The notes under the pieces are model-generated. The model made no database searches, was not told the origin of the DNA, and saw nothing but the letters and a program-made list of their open reading frames with translations. The translations under genes and the position numbers were made by a program. Positions 45,623 to 54,216 of a stretch of DNA of 64,000 nucleotides are shown here, piece by piece; within the stretch, counting starts at the first letter, position 1; each line of letters starts with the position of its first letter. This DNA comes from Gemmatimonadales bacterium (lineage in GTDB: Bacteria; Gemmatimonadota; Glassbacteria; GWA2-58-10): the NCBI GenBank assembly GCA_024278175.1, contig JAJRTS010000070.1, positions 62,001 to 126,000 of the forward strand, given 5' to 3'.

Positions 45623-46990
45623 TTAAAAGAGGTCCTGCACGGCAACGCCCACCACTTTTTTCAGCTCGGCGATTCTGCGCAGATATTCGTAGCGGGCCGC
45701 CAGCATCCCGGTCCTGGCTTCGATAGTACGGCGGTTGGAGTCCATCAGCTCATACATTGTCAACATGTTCTGCTCAAACTGGTCGCGGGCCACGCGTTCC
45801 TCCTCTTCGCTGCTGGCCAGTTCCCTGATTCTGGCCTCGTAGATTTCCCTGCTGCTCTGCACCGCATCGACTACCTGGCGGGTTTCGAGCCGGATAGATT
45901 CGTCGAGCCTGTTGCGCTCGATCCGCCTGCGGTCGCGCCTGGCCGTGTACTGCTTGACCACGCCCCGGTTGCGCAGCCCGTCGAAAACCGGGATGCTGAT
46001 CTCCAGGGCCACGCGCCACGACTCGAAATTTCTGTCCAGCAGATCGGCCGTATTGATAGTGCTGAACCCGTAGTAGCCGCGAAGGTCGGCGCGGGGCCGG
46101 AAATCGGCCTTGAACACGTTGATAGTTTTGTCGTAGAAACGCACGCTCACGTCCATCGCCTTAAGATCGGGCCTGAGACTGATGGCGGCGGCGGAAACAC
46201 TGTCGAGCGTCGGCACGCTGAAATCACCGGGCGAATCTATTGCAACGGTACTGAGCCTGGCGTCGAGCTGGCGTCCCAGCACAAAATTGAGCCTCTTGCG
46301 CGACTGAACGAGCTCGTTATCGGCGGCCAGCAGGTCCGGGCGGGTGCGGGCCAACTGGCTCTCGGCGCGCAGGACTTCCAGTCTGGTCCCGTCGCCGACA
46401 TCGAAAAAATCGCGGGTTTGTTTGAGATAGCGCTGCTGGGTTTCGATGGCCTGCCTGTAAATCTCGATACTCTCTTCGGCCAGCAGGACGTCGTAGTAGG
46501 CGCTGGTGACCTCGTAGGCCACCCGGCGGCGGGTGTCCTGCAGGGCCAGGTCCATCTCCCTGCGGCCCAGCCTGGCCACCTTCATCGCGTTACTGACCTT
46601 GCCCCAGGTAAACAGGGGCTGGCTGAAATTAAGGACCATCTCATAGTACGTCTGCGGCTTGGGCATGAGGGCTTCGATAGGAAATCCCATATCAATTTCG
46701 CCGCCGCCGCCTTTGAGCAGTTCCTGTCCGAACGTGCTGTTGAGCAGTCCCGGGTCGCGCAACCGGTAGCCCTGCAGCGCCAGGTTCAGTTGCGGGAACG
46801 CATCGGCCCGCGCCTCGATCACCTGGCCGTCACGCTCGACAATATCCTGGCTGGCGGCCAGAATGTCCCGGTTGTGCTCCATGGCGAATTCCAGCGCCTC
46901 GCGAATGGTCATCGCGCTCAGGCCGCCCGAGTTCAACAAGGCCGCGGCCAGCAGCAGCGCGACTGCTTTGACTGAAATTAATATTCTCAT
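45623..46990 (-). CDS. TolC-family outer-membrane efflux protein
   Basis: Product of 455 residues with a signal peptide (RILISVKAVALLLAAALLNSGGLSA). Two OEP repeats of the TolC fold form long helices (about 40-235 and 245-440), with the repeat feature YYDVLLAEESIEIYRQ and the second-half counterpart near VVDAVQSSREIYEARI. It forms the outer-membrane channel for the adjacent RND pump. It lies 43 bases downstream of the tetR-type gene. Confidence 0.92.
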   Translation of the reverse strand: MRILISVKAVALLLAAALLNSGGLSAMTIREALEFAMEHNRDILAASQDIVERDGQVIEARADAFPQLNLALQGYRLRDPGLLNSTFGQELLKGGGGEIDMGFPIEALMPKPQTYYEMVLNFSQPLFTWGKVSNAMKVARLGRREMDLALQDTRRRVAYEVTSAYYDVLLAEESIEIYRQAIETQQRYLKQTRDFFDVGDGTRLEVLRAESQLARTRPDLLAADNELVQSRKRLNFVLGRQLDARLSTVAIDSPGDFSVPTLDSVSAAAISLRPDLKAMDVSVRFYDKTINVFKADFRPRADLRGYYGFSTINTADLLDRNFESWRVALEISIPVFDGLRNRGVVKQYTARRDRRRIERNRLDESIRLETRQVVDAVQSSREIYEARIRELASSEEEERVARDQFEQNMLTMYELMDSNRRTIEARTGMLAARYEYLRRIAELKKVVGVAVQDLF

Positions 46991-47033
46991 GCTGAAATGC
47001 TCCTGTGGTTACACTCGTCGGATTGATAGTCTT

Positions 47034-47684
47034 TCAGTGTGTTTTTTTCTTGCCAAAGGCCCTGCGAAAAATGTCGACAATCTTGTCGGCCTTGTGTTCG
47101 ATAACCGCCTGCGGCTGGTTATATAAGGAATATCCCATGTCCAGAAACGGCATTGTCGCCCCGTCGTGGAAGCGGTCCTCGATGCACTGAACGATAAACG
47201 CCGCCGCGTCCAGGTCCACGTCCTCTCTGATCGTTCCGCCGGCGATCCCCTGCTGCAACAGCAGCTTGACATAATGGGTGGAAAGCTTGCCGAACCTGGC
47301 CAGTACTTCCCCCTTGAAATCCATCGATTCCTGGTACAACGCGTTGCACATTACCTGTTGACAGGCGGAGAGGCGTTCATGGGTGGTATAGGTGGAAGAC
47401 AGCCAGTCGTACATTGTTTTGAACACGTCCTGCCCGCGCCGTTGCTGCAGAAATTCGTTGACATAGCGCTGAATATCATCGCAAAGGGTGTCAACCACGT
47501 GAAGGTACAAGTCTTTTTTGTTGGTGAAATAGCGGTAAAGCGCCCCCTTGGCCACACCGGCGGCCTCGGCCACGGAGTCCATGCTGGTGCCGGTGAATCC
47601 GCTTGCGGCGAACGCATTGATGGCGCAACGGGTGATGTTGGTTCGTTTTTTTTCGTTAAGGCGGAAGAATGTAGCTGTCGGCAT
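47034..47684 (-). CDS. TetR-family transcriptional regulator of the efflux operon
   Basis: Product of 216 residues. The N-terminal helix-turn-helix domain (about 12-58) reads TNITRCAINAFAASGFTGTSMDSVAEAAGVAKGALYRYF in overlapping segments typical of TetR. An all-helical ligand and dimer domain follows. It is the first gene of the tolC-adaptor-RND operon, and a palindrome overlaps its promoter, so it probably represses its own operon until a pump substrate binds. Confidence 0.92.
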   Translation of the reverse strand: MPTATFFRLNEKKRTNITRCAINAFAASGFTGTSMDSVAEAAGVAKGALYRYFTNKKDLYLHVVDTLCDDIQRYVNEFLQQRRGQDVFKTMYDWLSSTYTTHERLSACQQVMCNALYQESMDFKGEVLARFGKLSTHYVKLLLQQGIAGGTIREDVDLDAAAFIVQCIEDRFHDGATMPFLDMGYSLYNQPQAVIEHKADKIVDIFRRAFGKKKTH

Positions 47685-47705
47685 GGTGGTGGCTCCTTTA
47701 ATTAT

Positions 47706-47723
47706 TGCGACTGGTGAGTCACA
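47706..47723. promoter_or_regulatory. Candidate TetR operator palindrome
   Basis: TGCGACT-GGTG-AGTCACA is an inverted repeat with six of seven pairs matching, touching the -10 element of the tetR promoter and covering the expected transcription start. It lies 22 bases ahead of the tetR ATG. Confidence 0.6.
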
Positions 47724-47751
47724 ATATAGTAAGAGACCGCGACGTTGTCAA
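47723..47751 (-). promoter_or_regulatory. Sigma70-type promoter of the tetR-tolC-RND operon
   Basis: On the minus strand TTGACA (47751-47746), a 17-base spacer and TATATT (47728-47723) form a near-consensus promoter for the efflux operon. The remaining 240 bases up to the next gene hold nothing I can assign. Confidence 0.7.
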
Positions 47752-47991
47752 GAGTTGAAGCAAAAAAAGACCGGATGACCGGCACGCGCTAAACGCTTAT
47801 TGGGCTATTGCTGCTGGCTATGGCTACGGTTGGAAATGCTGGAAACCGTTTTCCGAGTTGTCCGGCGGTCGGATAGCTTATCGTAACTGACCGGTCACTT
47901 TTTGCACTGCTGACCGTGAGCAGGATTGTGGGGGGGCGTAATGAAATGTCAGTCCGCCGTTTTGGGGAATTCGCTGTCAAGGGCATTAAAA

Positions 47992-48804
47992 TTAGTTTTG
48001 AGCTGACCCTAAAGCAGCGAGTTCCTTCAGTTCGAGTGTTTTAATCCCATGTTCCGCCGCCTGTGCGCGCTGCCGGGGGCCGTTGTAACCCCAGCCGGAC
48101 ATGAGCAGCCGCACGCCCAGCCCGGCGCACTCCAGCAGGTGGCTCACCTTGTCGTCGATAAAAGTCATCTCCTCGAACCGGCAGCCGAAGCGCTGGCGCA
48201 GTGCGCTCAGATGGGCGCGTTTGCTTGCTCCGGCGCGCTTGTCCAGCACCAGTCGCTCGCCAAAAAGCTCGAACAGCCCCCAACTTCGCAGCAGGGCGAC
48301 AACGGTTTCGCGGTCCTTGGAGGTGGCCACGCCCAGCCGGAAAGTTTGGGCCAGGCGAGGGATTGCCCGGCGCACTCCGGGATAAGCGCTGTTGAGTTCC
48401 AGCCACTGCTCGCGGCGGCTGGCGGCCAGCTCGTAGCGCAGCTTGTAGAACAGCTCATGGAAGCTGTCCTGGAGCTGTTTGTCCACGGTCAGCTTGAACG
48501 AATCGAATTCCGCCTGGGAGCCGATAACCGCTGCCTGCTGCACCGCTTGCTGGATAACGAGAAAATCCTCGCAGCGATTGCCGAACGGGACGATTCGTTC
48601 AAATGTTTCGTAATGGCCGCGATGGCTTTCGCGGAAAGCGTGGATCGTATCCAGCGTGGGAGCCTCGTCAAGCTGGTGGGCCAGTTCGGGGTCCACCCGG
48701 CCGGCCAGCTTCCAGGTCAGCAGGTAAGCTTCCAGCAGGCTGTCGCAGAGCACACCGTCGAAATCGAACGTCAGCACCGGTTTGTTTTTTCCGTTGCCCG
48801 TCAT
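47992..48804 (-). CDS. HAD-superfamily hydrolase
   Basis: Predicted phosphatase of 270 residues with the HAD motifs FDFDGVLCDS (motif I, about 13-22), LGVATSKDR (motif II) with DKRAGASKR providing the motif III Lys, and MTFIDDKVSHLL (motif IV). A helical cap domain lies at about 25-150. The ATG overlaps the stop of the ROK kinase by ATGA, so the pair may act on the same sugar or sugar phosphate; that is inference. The final part (VRLLMSGWGYNGPRQR) fits related phosphoglycolate phosphatase-like proteins. Confidence 0.85.
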   Translation of the reverse strand: MTGNGKNKPVLTFDFDGVLCDSLLEAYLLTWKLAGRVDPELAHQLDEAPTLDTIHAFRESHRGHYETFERIVPFGNRCEDFLVIQQAVQQAAVIGSQAEFDSFKLTVDKQLQDSFHELFYKLRYELAASRREQWLELNSAYPGVRRAIPRLAQTFRLGVATSKDRETVVALLRSWGLFELFGERLVLDKRAGASKRAHLSALRQRFGCRFEEMTFIDDKVSHLLECAGLGVRLLMSGWGYNGPRQRAQAAEHGIKTLELKELAALGSAQN

Positions 48805-49784
48805 CGTCCTTCCGCCCTCAATTCCAGCTCCAGTTCCAGCATCGCCATCGCCGCGGCTCCCACCATACCCGCCTCGAACTCCAGTTTTGCCGGCACGACA
48901 GGCGCCTTGCGCACATCGGTGTAATAGAGGTAGCGGTCGTAGGCGGCCTGAATATGGTCGAACAGCACGGGGCCGGCCAGGGCGATTCCGCCGCTGACGA
49001 TTATGATTTCCGGATCGAGCACCATCGCGACATTACACAGCGCCAGGCCCAGGTAGTGGCCCGCGTTCTCGATCACGGCGGCCGCCAGCCTATCGCCCTC
49101 GCGGGCTGCCTCGACCACCATCTTTGCAGTCAGCTTGTCAGTCTCCACGCCGGAGAGCGAGGAGCTTCGTCCCTTTGCCAGCTCCTCGATCACCTGGCCG
49201 GTAATCCCCTTGGCCGAGGCGTAGGACTCCAGGTGGCCCTCCAGGCCGCAGGCGCAGCGGCGGCCCTCTTTCTGCACCACCGCGTGGCCGATCTCGCCGG
49301 CAACGTGGAAGCCACCGCGATGGATCCGGCCGCCGATCACCACCCCGCCGCCGATCCCGGTGCCCAGCGTGACCACCAGCATGTGCTGCTTGCCGGCCCC
49401 GGCCCCGAAAATCGCCTCGCCCATCACGGCGCACTTGGCGTCGTTATCCACCCAGGTGGGCAGGCCGAAACGCCTGGCGATAGGGGTGCGGAGCTGCTGC
49501 CCGGTCCAGTGCGGGATATTGGGGGCGCACTGGAGCACCACGCCGGTCTCGGTGTTGATTACCCCCGGCGAGCCGAGGCCGATCCCGTTGACCCGGTAGT
49601 CCCCGGCATTTTCGAGGGATTGTTCGACTCCCTGCAGAATGTTGCGGATAACCGCTGCCGGGCCGTGTTCGCCGCCGGTGGGGTGGCTGAAATGGTCCAG
49701 CAACTCGCCCTCGGGCGTAACCAGGCCGAACACGATATTGGTGCCGCCGAGGTCGATACCGACCGTACAGATTTTTTCGCTCAT
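48801..49784 (-). CDS. ROK-family sugar kinase (glucokinase-like)
   Basis: Product of 327 residues with the ATP-binding GIDLGGTNIVFGLV at the N-terminus, catalytic-site WVDNDAKCAVMGE, and TLGTGIGGGVVIGGRIHRG. The zinc motif GEIGHAVVQKEGRRCACGLEGHLES has the fourth ligand position as His rather than Cys, a known variation in the family. VSGGIALAG completes the second phosphate loop. Likely substrates are glucose or related sugars. It forms a two-gene operon with the HAD hydrolase. Confidence 0.92.
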   Translation of the reverse strand: MSEKICTVGIDLGGTNIVFGLVTPEGELLDHFSHPTGGEHGPAAVIRNILQGVEQSLENAGDYRVNGIGLGSPGVINTETGVVLQCAPNIPHWTGQQLRTPIARRFGLPTWVDNDAKCAVMGEAIFGAGAGKQHMLVVTLGTGIGGGVVIGGRIHRGGFHVAGEIGHAVVQKEGRRCACGLEGHLESYASAKGITGQVIEELAKGRSSSLSGVETDKLTAKMVVEAAREGDRLAAAVIENAGHYLGLALCNVAMVLDPEIIIVSGGIALAGPVLFDHIQAAYDRYLYYTDVRKAPVVPAKLEFEAGMVGAAAMAMLELELELRAEGR

Positions 49785-49990
49785 CTCGTACCTTCCGGTT
49801 TTTTTTGCCGTAAATCAGGGATAATACAAGAATTTTTGTTGTTGGGCAGGGCTCGTGCGCTTAAGGCTGCCAGGCTCTCAAGGCCGGGGATGAGAGCTAT
49901 AGTGGTTCTCAAAAGTTTTGTCCTTGATGCAAAGGAAAGCGAATCCTGATAACGGTACGGAGAGACTTCCGTTGTCCGTAGAAAGTCGCA

Positions 49991-50065
49991 GGGGCGAACC
50001 TTGTGTTCGCCCGTCAATCTGTGCACCTGCTATATTCTTTACGGGCGAACACAAGGTTCGTCCCT
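49991..50065. repeat. REP-like inverted repeat with 23-bp arms
   Basis: GGGGCGAACCTTGTGTTCGC at 49991 pairs with GCGAACACAAGGTTCGTCCC near 50045-50064 around a 26-base loop. The same core (CTTGTGTTCGCC) recurs at 50299-50310. Such GTAGGGGCGAAC-type palindromes are familiar from many bacterial intergenic regions (from memory). Confidence 0.75.
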
Positions 50066-50179
50066 ACAAGGCAAGGAACGGCTCTTCGAAGGAAAATCAA
50101 GCGGACATTTCTTTCGAGAAACGCTCTAATCTATCTCAGAGCGGGCCGGGTGTCAAATCAACAGCAGGATCAGGATGAG

Positions 50180-50367
50180 AGACCTTTGATTTAATCCCTG
50201 ACCGGTTGTGAGAATTATTTGTTAGCCACCCTAAATCGAAATTCAAATGATAAAATGGGTTTTCAACCCAAATATCACATATTTCGTAGGGGCTTTCCCT
50301 TGTGTTCGCCTCCGGGGCGACCGGCCGGTCGCCCCGGAGGGCACCGGAATTGTTTTTTCAAAGGTCT
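50180..50367. repeat. Short inverted-repeat element, family R2, copy 2 with internal insert
   Basis: It has the same 10-bp ends as the copy at 37465-37517 (AGACCTTTGA at 50180-50189, TCAAAGGTCT at 50358-50367) and a closely matching left half through GAATTATTT. About 133 extra bases are then present before the right end. The extra segment carries a GTAGGGGC motif and a 28-bp perfect palindrome centred on CCGGCCGG (50311-50338). Confidence 0.8.
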
Positions 50368-50383
50368 CTTATGAAAAGGGAAA

Positions 50384-51205
50384 TCAGTACTGGCGGGGGT
50401 AGCTGCCCAGGCAGCGGACGAACGCCATCTTTTCCAGTTCGTGGATCGCCTCGGCCACCCGCTCGTCGCGGACATGGCCCTGGATGTCCATGTAGAAAAT
50501 ATAGTCTCCCAGCCTGCCTTTGCTGGGCCGCGACTCGACCTTGCTCAGGTTCACGCCCAGGCTGGCCATCTTGCCCAGCATCTCGTGGAGCAGGCCCGGA
50601 TAATCCACCCTGGGATAAATCGAGAGACTGGTGCGGTCGTAGCCGGTCGGCTCGGTGCGGTTGCCGGAGACCACCACGAAACGGGTCACATTGTAACGGT
50701 TGTCCTGGATCGCGCTGTCCACGGCGGTCAGCTCGTAAAGCTCAAGTGCCAGGGCGGGGACAATCGCGGCAATGCCGGGGCTGTCGTCGGCCTTGAGCAT
50801 CTCGGCGCTCCTGCCGTTGCTGCTGGTCTGGATTATGATGGCGCCGGGATGGTGATTGCGCACGTAGTTCTCGCACTGGGCATAGCTCTGCGGATGGGCC
50901 AGGATTCTGGTTATTGTGTCGCTTGTGCTTTTTTTGCCTCTTACGGCCAGATAATGTGTTACCGGATGGATCAGCTCTCGCTCGATAGTGAGCTTGCTGT
51001 TGTTGAGCGTGTCCAGGGTTTCGGCCACGGTGCCGCCCACCGAGCTCTCGATCGGGACCAGCCCGACCTGGTCCTGTCCTTTTTCCACAGTCTCGAACAC
51101 ATCGCGGATCGTCCGCTGGAAATCGATATCGGCTTTTTGGGGGTCGAGCTTGAGCGCGGCCTCGTGGCTGAACGTTCCCTGAGGTCCGAGGATTGCGATT
51201 TTCAT
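50384..51205 (-). CDS. pheA: Prephenate dehydratase
   Basis: Cytoplasmic enzyme of 273 residues converting prephenate to phenylpyruvate in phenylalanine synthesis. The dehydratase domain (about 1-185) begins MKIAILGPQGTFSHEAAL and contains VPIESSVGGTVAETLDTL and the catalytic NVTRFVVVSGN. A C-terminal ACT domain (about 195-273) has LHEMLGKMASLGVNLSKVESRP and likely mediates phenylalanine feedback. ATG 51205 is chosen over upstream openings because it matches the family N-terminus. No chorismate mutase domain is fused. Confidence 0.95.
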   Translation of the reverse strand: MKIAILGPQGTFSHEAALKLDPQKADIDFQRTIRDVFETVEKGQDQVGLVPIESSVGGTVAETLDTLNNSKLTIERELIHPVTHYLAVRGKKSTSDTITRILAHPQSYAQCENYVRNHHPGAIIIQTSSNGRSAEMLKADDSPGIAAIVPALALELYELTAVDSAIQDNRYNVTRFVVVSGNRTEPTGYDRTSLSIYPRVDYPGLLHEMLGKMASLGVNLSKVESRPSKGRLGDYIFYMDIQGHVRDERVAEAIHELEKMAFVRCLGSYPRQY

Positions 51206-51341
51206 CCGCTGCCGCCATTGCTTTAGTAAGGAGCTCACCCGGCAGGCTCCGCCGGTCAAATTGGCATAGGCCGAAAAATAAGTGGGCAGGGACTTAAAGT
51301 CAATTAACTGCCCCCCTCCGGGGCGGCTTACGGCGGCTTAC

Positions 51342-52154
51342 TTATCTGGGGACACGGTAGGGGGGCTCCACGGTGTCCTGCGGGATAACAGGCAGCACCG
51401 GGTTTTTGGGGTTCAAGCGCAGTACGCCGGAGCGTTCAACAGTGGTGTCCGTGCCGGCGAAACGGGCCGGGTCGAGCACGCGGATACCGACATCCTCCGG
51501 CAGATATTCGAAGCGGTACTCGTGGTATTTCCAGCGGTATTCGTCCGGCCAGCCATCCAGCCACTGCTTGCCGTCACGGCTGCCGGTGATACCGATATTA
51601 CCCAGCCGCAGCAGCAATTCCTGGAAGAAAGTGGAATAAAACAGGTCGTTGAGCGCGTAGCTTTTCCATTTCTGATCGTCCCTGAAATTGAAGCGCAGGA
51701 TGTTGGGCTCGCGGAACTGCATGTCGATATCGGCAAAAAAGGATTGCCAGAGGCTGTCCTGGCGGGCCAGCAGGTTGATTGCGTAGGCCGCGGTGTAGGC
51801 GTTGATGTTTTTATAGTCTGTCTGCTTGTCGGCCTGGGTGAGCGCCTGCAGGATCAGGGAGTCGTCAATATCGCTGAAGCGGCTGATCAGCCTGGTGGTA
51901 TAGCTGTTGAGTCCCAGGTTCTGCACTATCCGGAAAAAGCCCGGTGGAATCGTGTCGGCAAGCGTGGCGGGCACGGTGAGCTCGTAATCCCTGCGGTGCA
52001 GTGGGAGCGCTACAGTCGTATCGGCGGCAACGGCTGTATCGACAGCGGCGCTAGCGGGGGGCTGCTGCTGGCCCGTTGCAGGAGGGGCGAAGATCGCCAG
52101 AGTGGCTGCGCAGGCCAGGATCAGTTTGATACTGTATGAAGCCCGCCTCGTCAT
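51342..52154 (-). CDS. Exported protein of unknown function
   Basis: Product of 270 residues with a signal peptide (SIKLILACAATLAIFAPPATG). After a short Ala/Thr-rich linker the mature part is mixed alpha/beta, with many aromatic residues (YRWKYHEYRFEYL) and a Pro-rich end (PPYRVPR). I do not recognise the family. It starts 7 bases after the stop of the preceding coiled-coil gene, so the two are probably co-transcribed and may act together in the envelope. Confidence 0.7.
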   Translation of the reverse strand: MTRRASYSIKLILACAATLAIFAPPATGQQQPPASAAVDTAVAADTTVALPLHRRDYELTVPATLADTIPPGFFRIVQNLGLNSYTTRLISRFSDIDDSLILQALTQADKQTDYKNINAYTAAYAINLLARQDSLWQSFFADIDMQFREPNILRFNFRDDQKWKSYALNDLFYSTFFQELLLRLGNIGITGSRDGKQWLDGWPDEYRWKYHEYRFEYLPEDVGIRVLDPARFAGTDTTVERSGVLRLNPKNPVLPVIPQDTVEPPYRVPR

Positions 52155-52161
52155 GGTCGGC

Positions 52162-53010
52162 TCACTTGCTGAACATTTTCTGGAGCTCGTTGATCCGCTT
52201 GGGCTGGATGCCCAGGCTCTTACTCTTACGAACCAGTTGTCTCTCCAGCTTGCCGATATCCTGCTCGTGTTTCTTGACCAGTTTCTGGCTCTCGGTAGTG
52301 GGGTCCTTGGCCATTTCCTTGCGACGGACGTAGAGCAAGCCCTTCTTGTTGTTGAGCAGCAGGATCATGTTGACTATTTCGCGCTCCGGGTCGCTCCTGT
52401 TATCCTGGTCCCGGCTTGAGGAGAACTGTTCAGCAAACTTGCGAAACGCGTGCTCGTCCAGCTTGCGGAAATCGTTCTCGACAACATCCACCTGGTTGCG
52501 CAGATTTTCCCAGGCAGTGCTGAGTTCGGCGGATTCCTCGGTCATCTGGGGCAGCATTTCCTGGTGTTCCCGCAAGCGCCTCTTCTCGTCATTGATCCGC
52601 TGTTTGTCCTGGTTGTTGAGCGCCAGCAGGGTTTTGATTTCGCTTTCCGTTTTCGAGCGCTGGAGTTCGAGGTCCAGCTTGTCGCCCTTGCTGACAAGGT
52701 TCAGCCTGACCTTGACCAGCCGCAGGGTGTCGATCAGTTCGCGCATCCTGAGCCGCCGTTTGCGGACCCTGATCTTGAGCTGGGCCACCAGTTCCTTGCT
52801 TTTCTGGGCGTCCATCTCAACATCCTGAACCGCCCGTTCCGCCTGGATGTAACGGTGGTAGGCGTTCTGCTCCGAACCGTAGATGCGCATCAGGTTGACC
52901 TTGAACTCGCTGATTTTCCGTTCGCGCTGAATCCTGAGCACCATCGCCCACCCGGCGATGATCAAGCCTATTCCGATTACGATGGTTCCGAAAATAATGA
53001 GAGAACCCAT
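52162..53010 (-). CDS. Membrane-anchored coiled-coil protein of unknown function
   Basis: Product of 282 residues. One N-terminal membrane helix (LIIFGTIVIGIGLIIAGWAMVL, about 4-25) is followed by about 250 residues of highly charged, almost uninterrupted helical sequence rich in E, K, R, L and Q, typical of a long coiled coil. The long segment after a short N-terminus is probably cytoplasmic or periplasmic scaffolding; orientation is not certain. No named domain is recognised. It lies upstream of the exported 270-residue gene by 7 bases. Confidence 0.72.
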   Translation of the reverse strand: MGSLIIFGTIVIGIGLIIAGWAMVLRIQRERKISEFKVNLMRIYGSEQNAYHRYIQAERAVQDVEMDAQKSKELVAQLKIRVRKRRLRMRELIDTLRLVKVRLNLVSKGDKLDLELQRSKTESEIKTLLALNNQDKQRINDEKRRLREHQEMLPQMTEESAELSTAWENLRNQVDVVENDFRKLDEHAFRKFAEQFSSSRDQDNRSDPEREIVNMILLLNNKKGLLYVRRKEMAKDPTTESQKLVKKHEQDIGKLERQLVRKSKSLGIQPKRINELQKMFSK

Positions 53011-53303
53011 TGAGTTACCCGTAAGTTCAGTCTTGTGGCCGAGTTATCGGCCCGGTGGCCATGCCGGCGGGGGAGTGAACTCTCGCATGCGCGAGATTCC
53101 CACGGCCGGGCTATCGGTTGTTAATCAGCAACTGGAAAGCAAGATCGTATAACTGATAAAGTATATCAGGTTGTAACGCAACACTTTTCCTGTTTATGCA
53201 AGCCGATGGCATCGGTAATGGCCGCTGCGGCTGTTATCTTTATTTCGGCTGAATGGGCTTGATTCTTGACTCCCGGCGGATACCGGCAACGCGGAAAAGA
53301 GAA

Positions 53304-53332
53304 GGCCGGGCGGGAAGTACCCCGCCCGGCCT
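53304..53332. terminator. Strong terminator hairpin after sdhB
   Basis: GGCCGGGCGGG and CCCGCCCGGCC form a perfect GC-rich stem around a short loop. On the minus strand it is followed by TTCTCTTTTCC, placing it 35 bases after the sdhB stop. Confidence 0.8.
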
Positions 53333-53366
53333 CAAAAGTGTCGACATACAGGCAACGGCAGATGTG

Positions 53367-54203
53367 CTAAACGGTTTTTTCCGGCGCCTGCGGAATTCCC
53401 TCCCGCCGGCCGATTCCGGCGGGTGTCTGTGCCATGCCGGCCGGTTTCTGTCCGCGGCCCAGTATTTTCTTTTGGAACAGCTTACGCTTGAGCAACTGGA
53501 TTCCCAGCGAGGGGTCCACACCCTTGGGGCAGGCCTCGCTGCACGCGCCCGCGTAATGACAGCGGAACAGGCTGTTGGGATGATCCAGCGTGTCGAGCCG
53601 GGCGGCCAGGCCCCCGTCGCGGCTGTCGGCCGCATAACGGTAAGCCGCGGCCAGCGCCTGGGGACCGGTAAACTTGCGGTCGGTGGCGTTGGTAGGGCAG
53701 GCGGCCAGGCAGGATCCGCACTTGATACAGTAGGCGAACTGGAGATACTCCTCCAGTTCAGCGGGGCTTTGGCTGTACTCGCCGGTGGGGTTGTTCTGCT
53801 CCTGGTGGTCCTCGCGGATGATGTAGGGCAGGATGCTCTCGTGGCGGGCCATGAAATCACCGAGGTCCGGGACCAGGTCGCGGATGATCGGATAGTTGGC
53901 CAGCGGTCGCACCTCGATAGTATCCGTGCTGATCTCCGTCACCTGGGTCTGGCAGGTGAGGCGGGGAAAGCCGTTGACCTGCATGGCGCACGAGCCGCAG
54001 ATTCCCATCCGGCAACTTTTGCGGTAGCTCAGGGTCGGGTCCTGAGTTTCCTTGATATGCATCAGCGCATCCAGGATCGTCATGCCGTGCTGAAGCTTGA
54101 TCTTGTATTGCTGAAAATAGGGCTTAGCGTCCTTGTCCGGATCGTAGCGCATGATGCGAAACGTCATTTCCTTGTCTTGACAGCCTTTGGCTTGTTCTGT
54201 CAT
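53367..54203 (-). CDS. sdhB: Succinate dehydrogenase/fumarate reductase iron-sulfur subunit
   Basis: Subunit of 278 residues carrying electrons from FAD to quinone. The N-terminal ferredoxin domain has the [2Fe-2S] cysteines at about 64, 69, 72 and 84 (SCRMGICGSCAMQV ... LTC). The C-terminal domain has the [4Fe-4S] motif CIKCGSCLAACP and the [3Fe-4S]-type CHYAGACSEACPKGVDP. The tail after KRKLFQKK is about 35 residues longer than in E. coli. ATG 54203 has GGGGAG upstream. It is the last gene of the sdhA-C-D-B operon and stops with TAG. Confidence 0.95.
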   Translation of the reverse strand: MTEQAKGCQDKEMTFRIMRYDPDKDAKPYFQQYKIKLQHGMTILDALMHIKETQDPTLSYRKSCRMGICGSCAMQVNGFPRLTCQTQVTEISTDTIEVRPLANYPIIRDLVPDLGDFMARHESILPYIIREDHQEQNNPTGEYSQSPAELEEYLQFAYCIKCGSCLAACPTNATDRKFTGPQALAAAYRYAADSRDGGLAARLDTLDHPNSLFRCHYAGACSEACPKGVDPSLGIQLLKRKLFQKKILGRGQKPAGMAQTPAGIGRREGIPQAPEKTV

Positions 54204-54216
54204 GGTCTGTCTCCCC

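Larger units (their letters stand above)
49785..50383. other. Repeat-rich intergenic region
   Basis: About 600 bases between the ROK kinase and pheA, both on the minus strand. It has no credible gene. It holds a long inverted repeat (49991-50065), the second R2 element (50180-50367) and a 28-bp perfect palindrome inside that element (50311-50338), each listed separately. The promoter of the kinase operon should lie near 49800-49850, but no clear match is seen. Confidence 0.6.
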
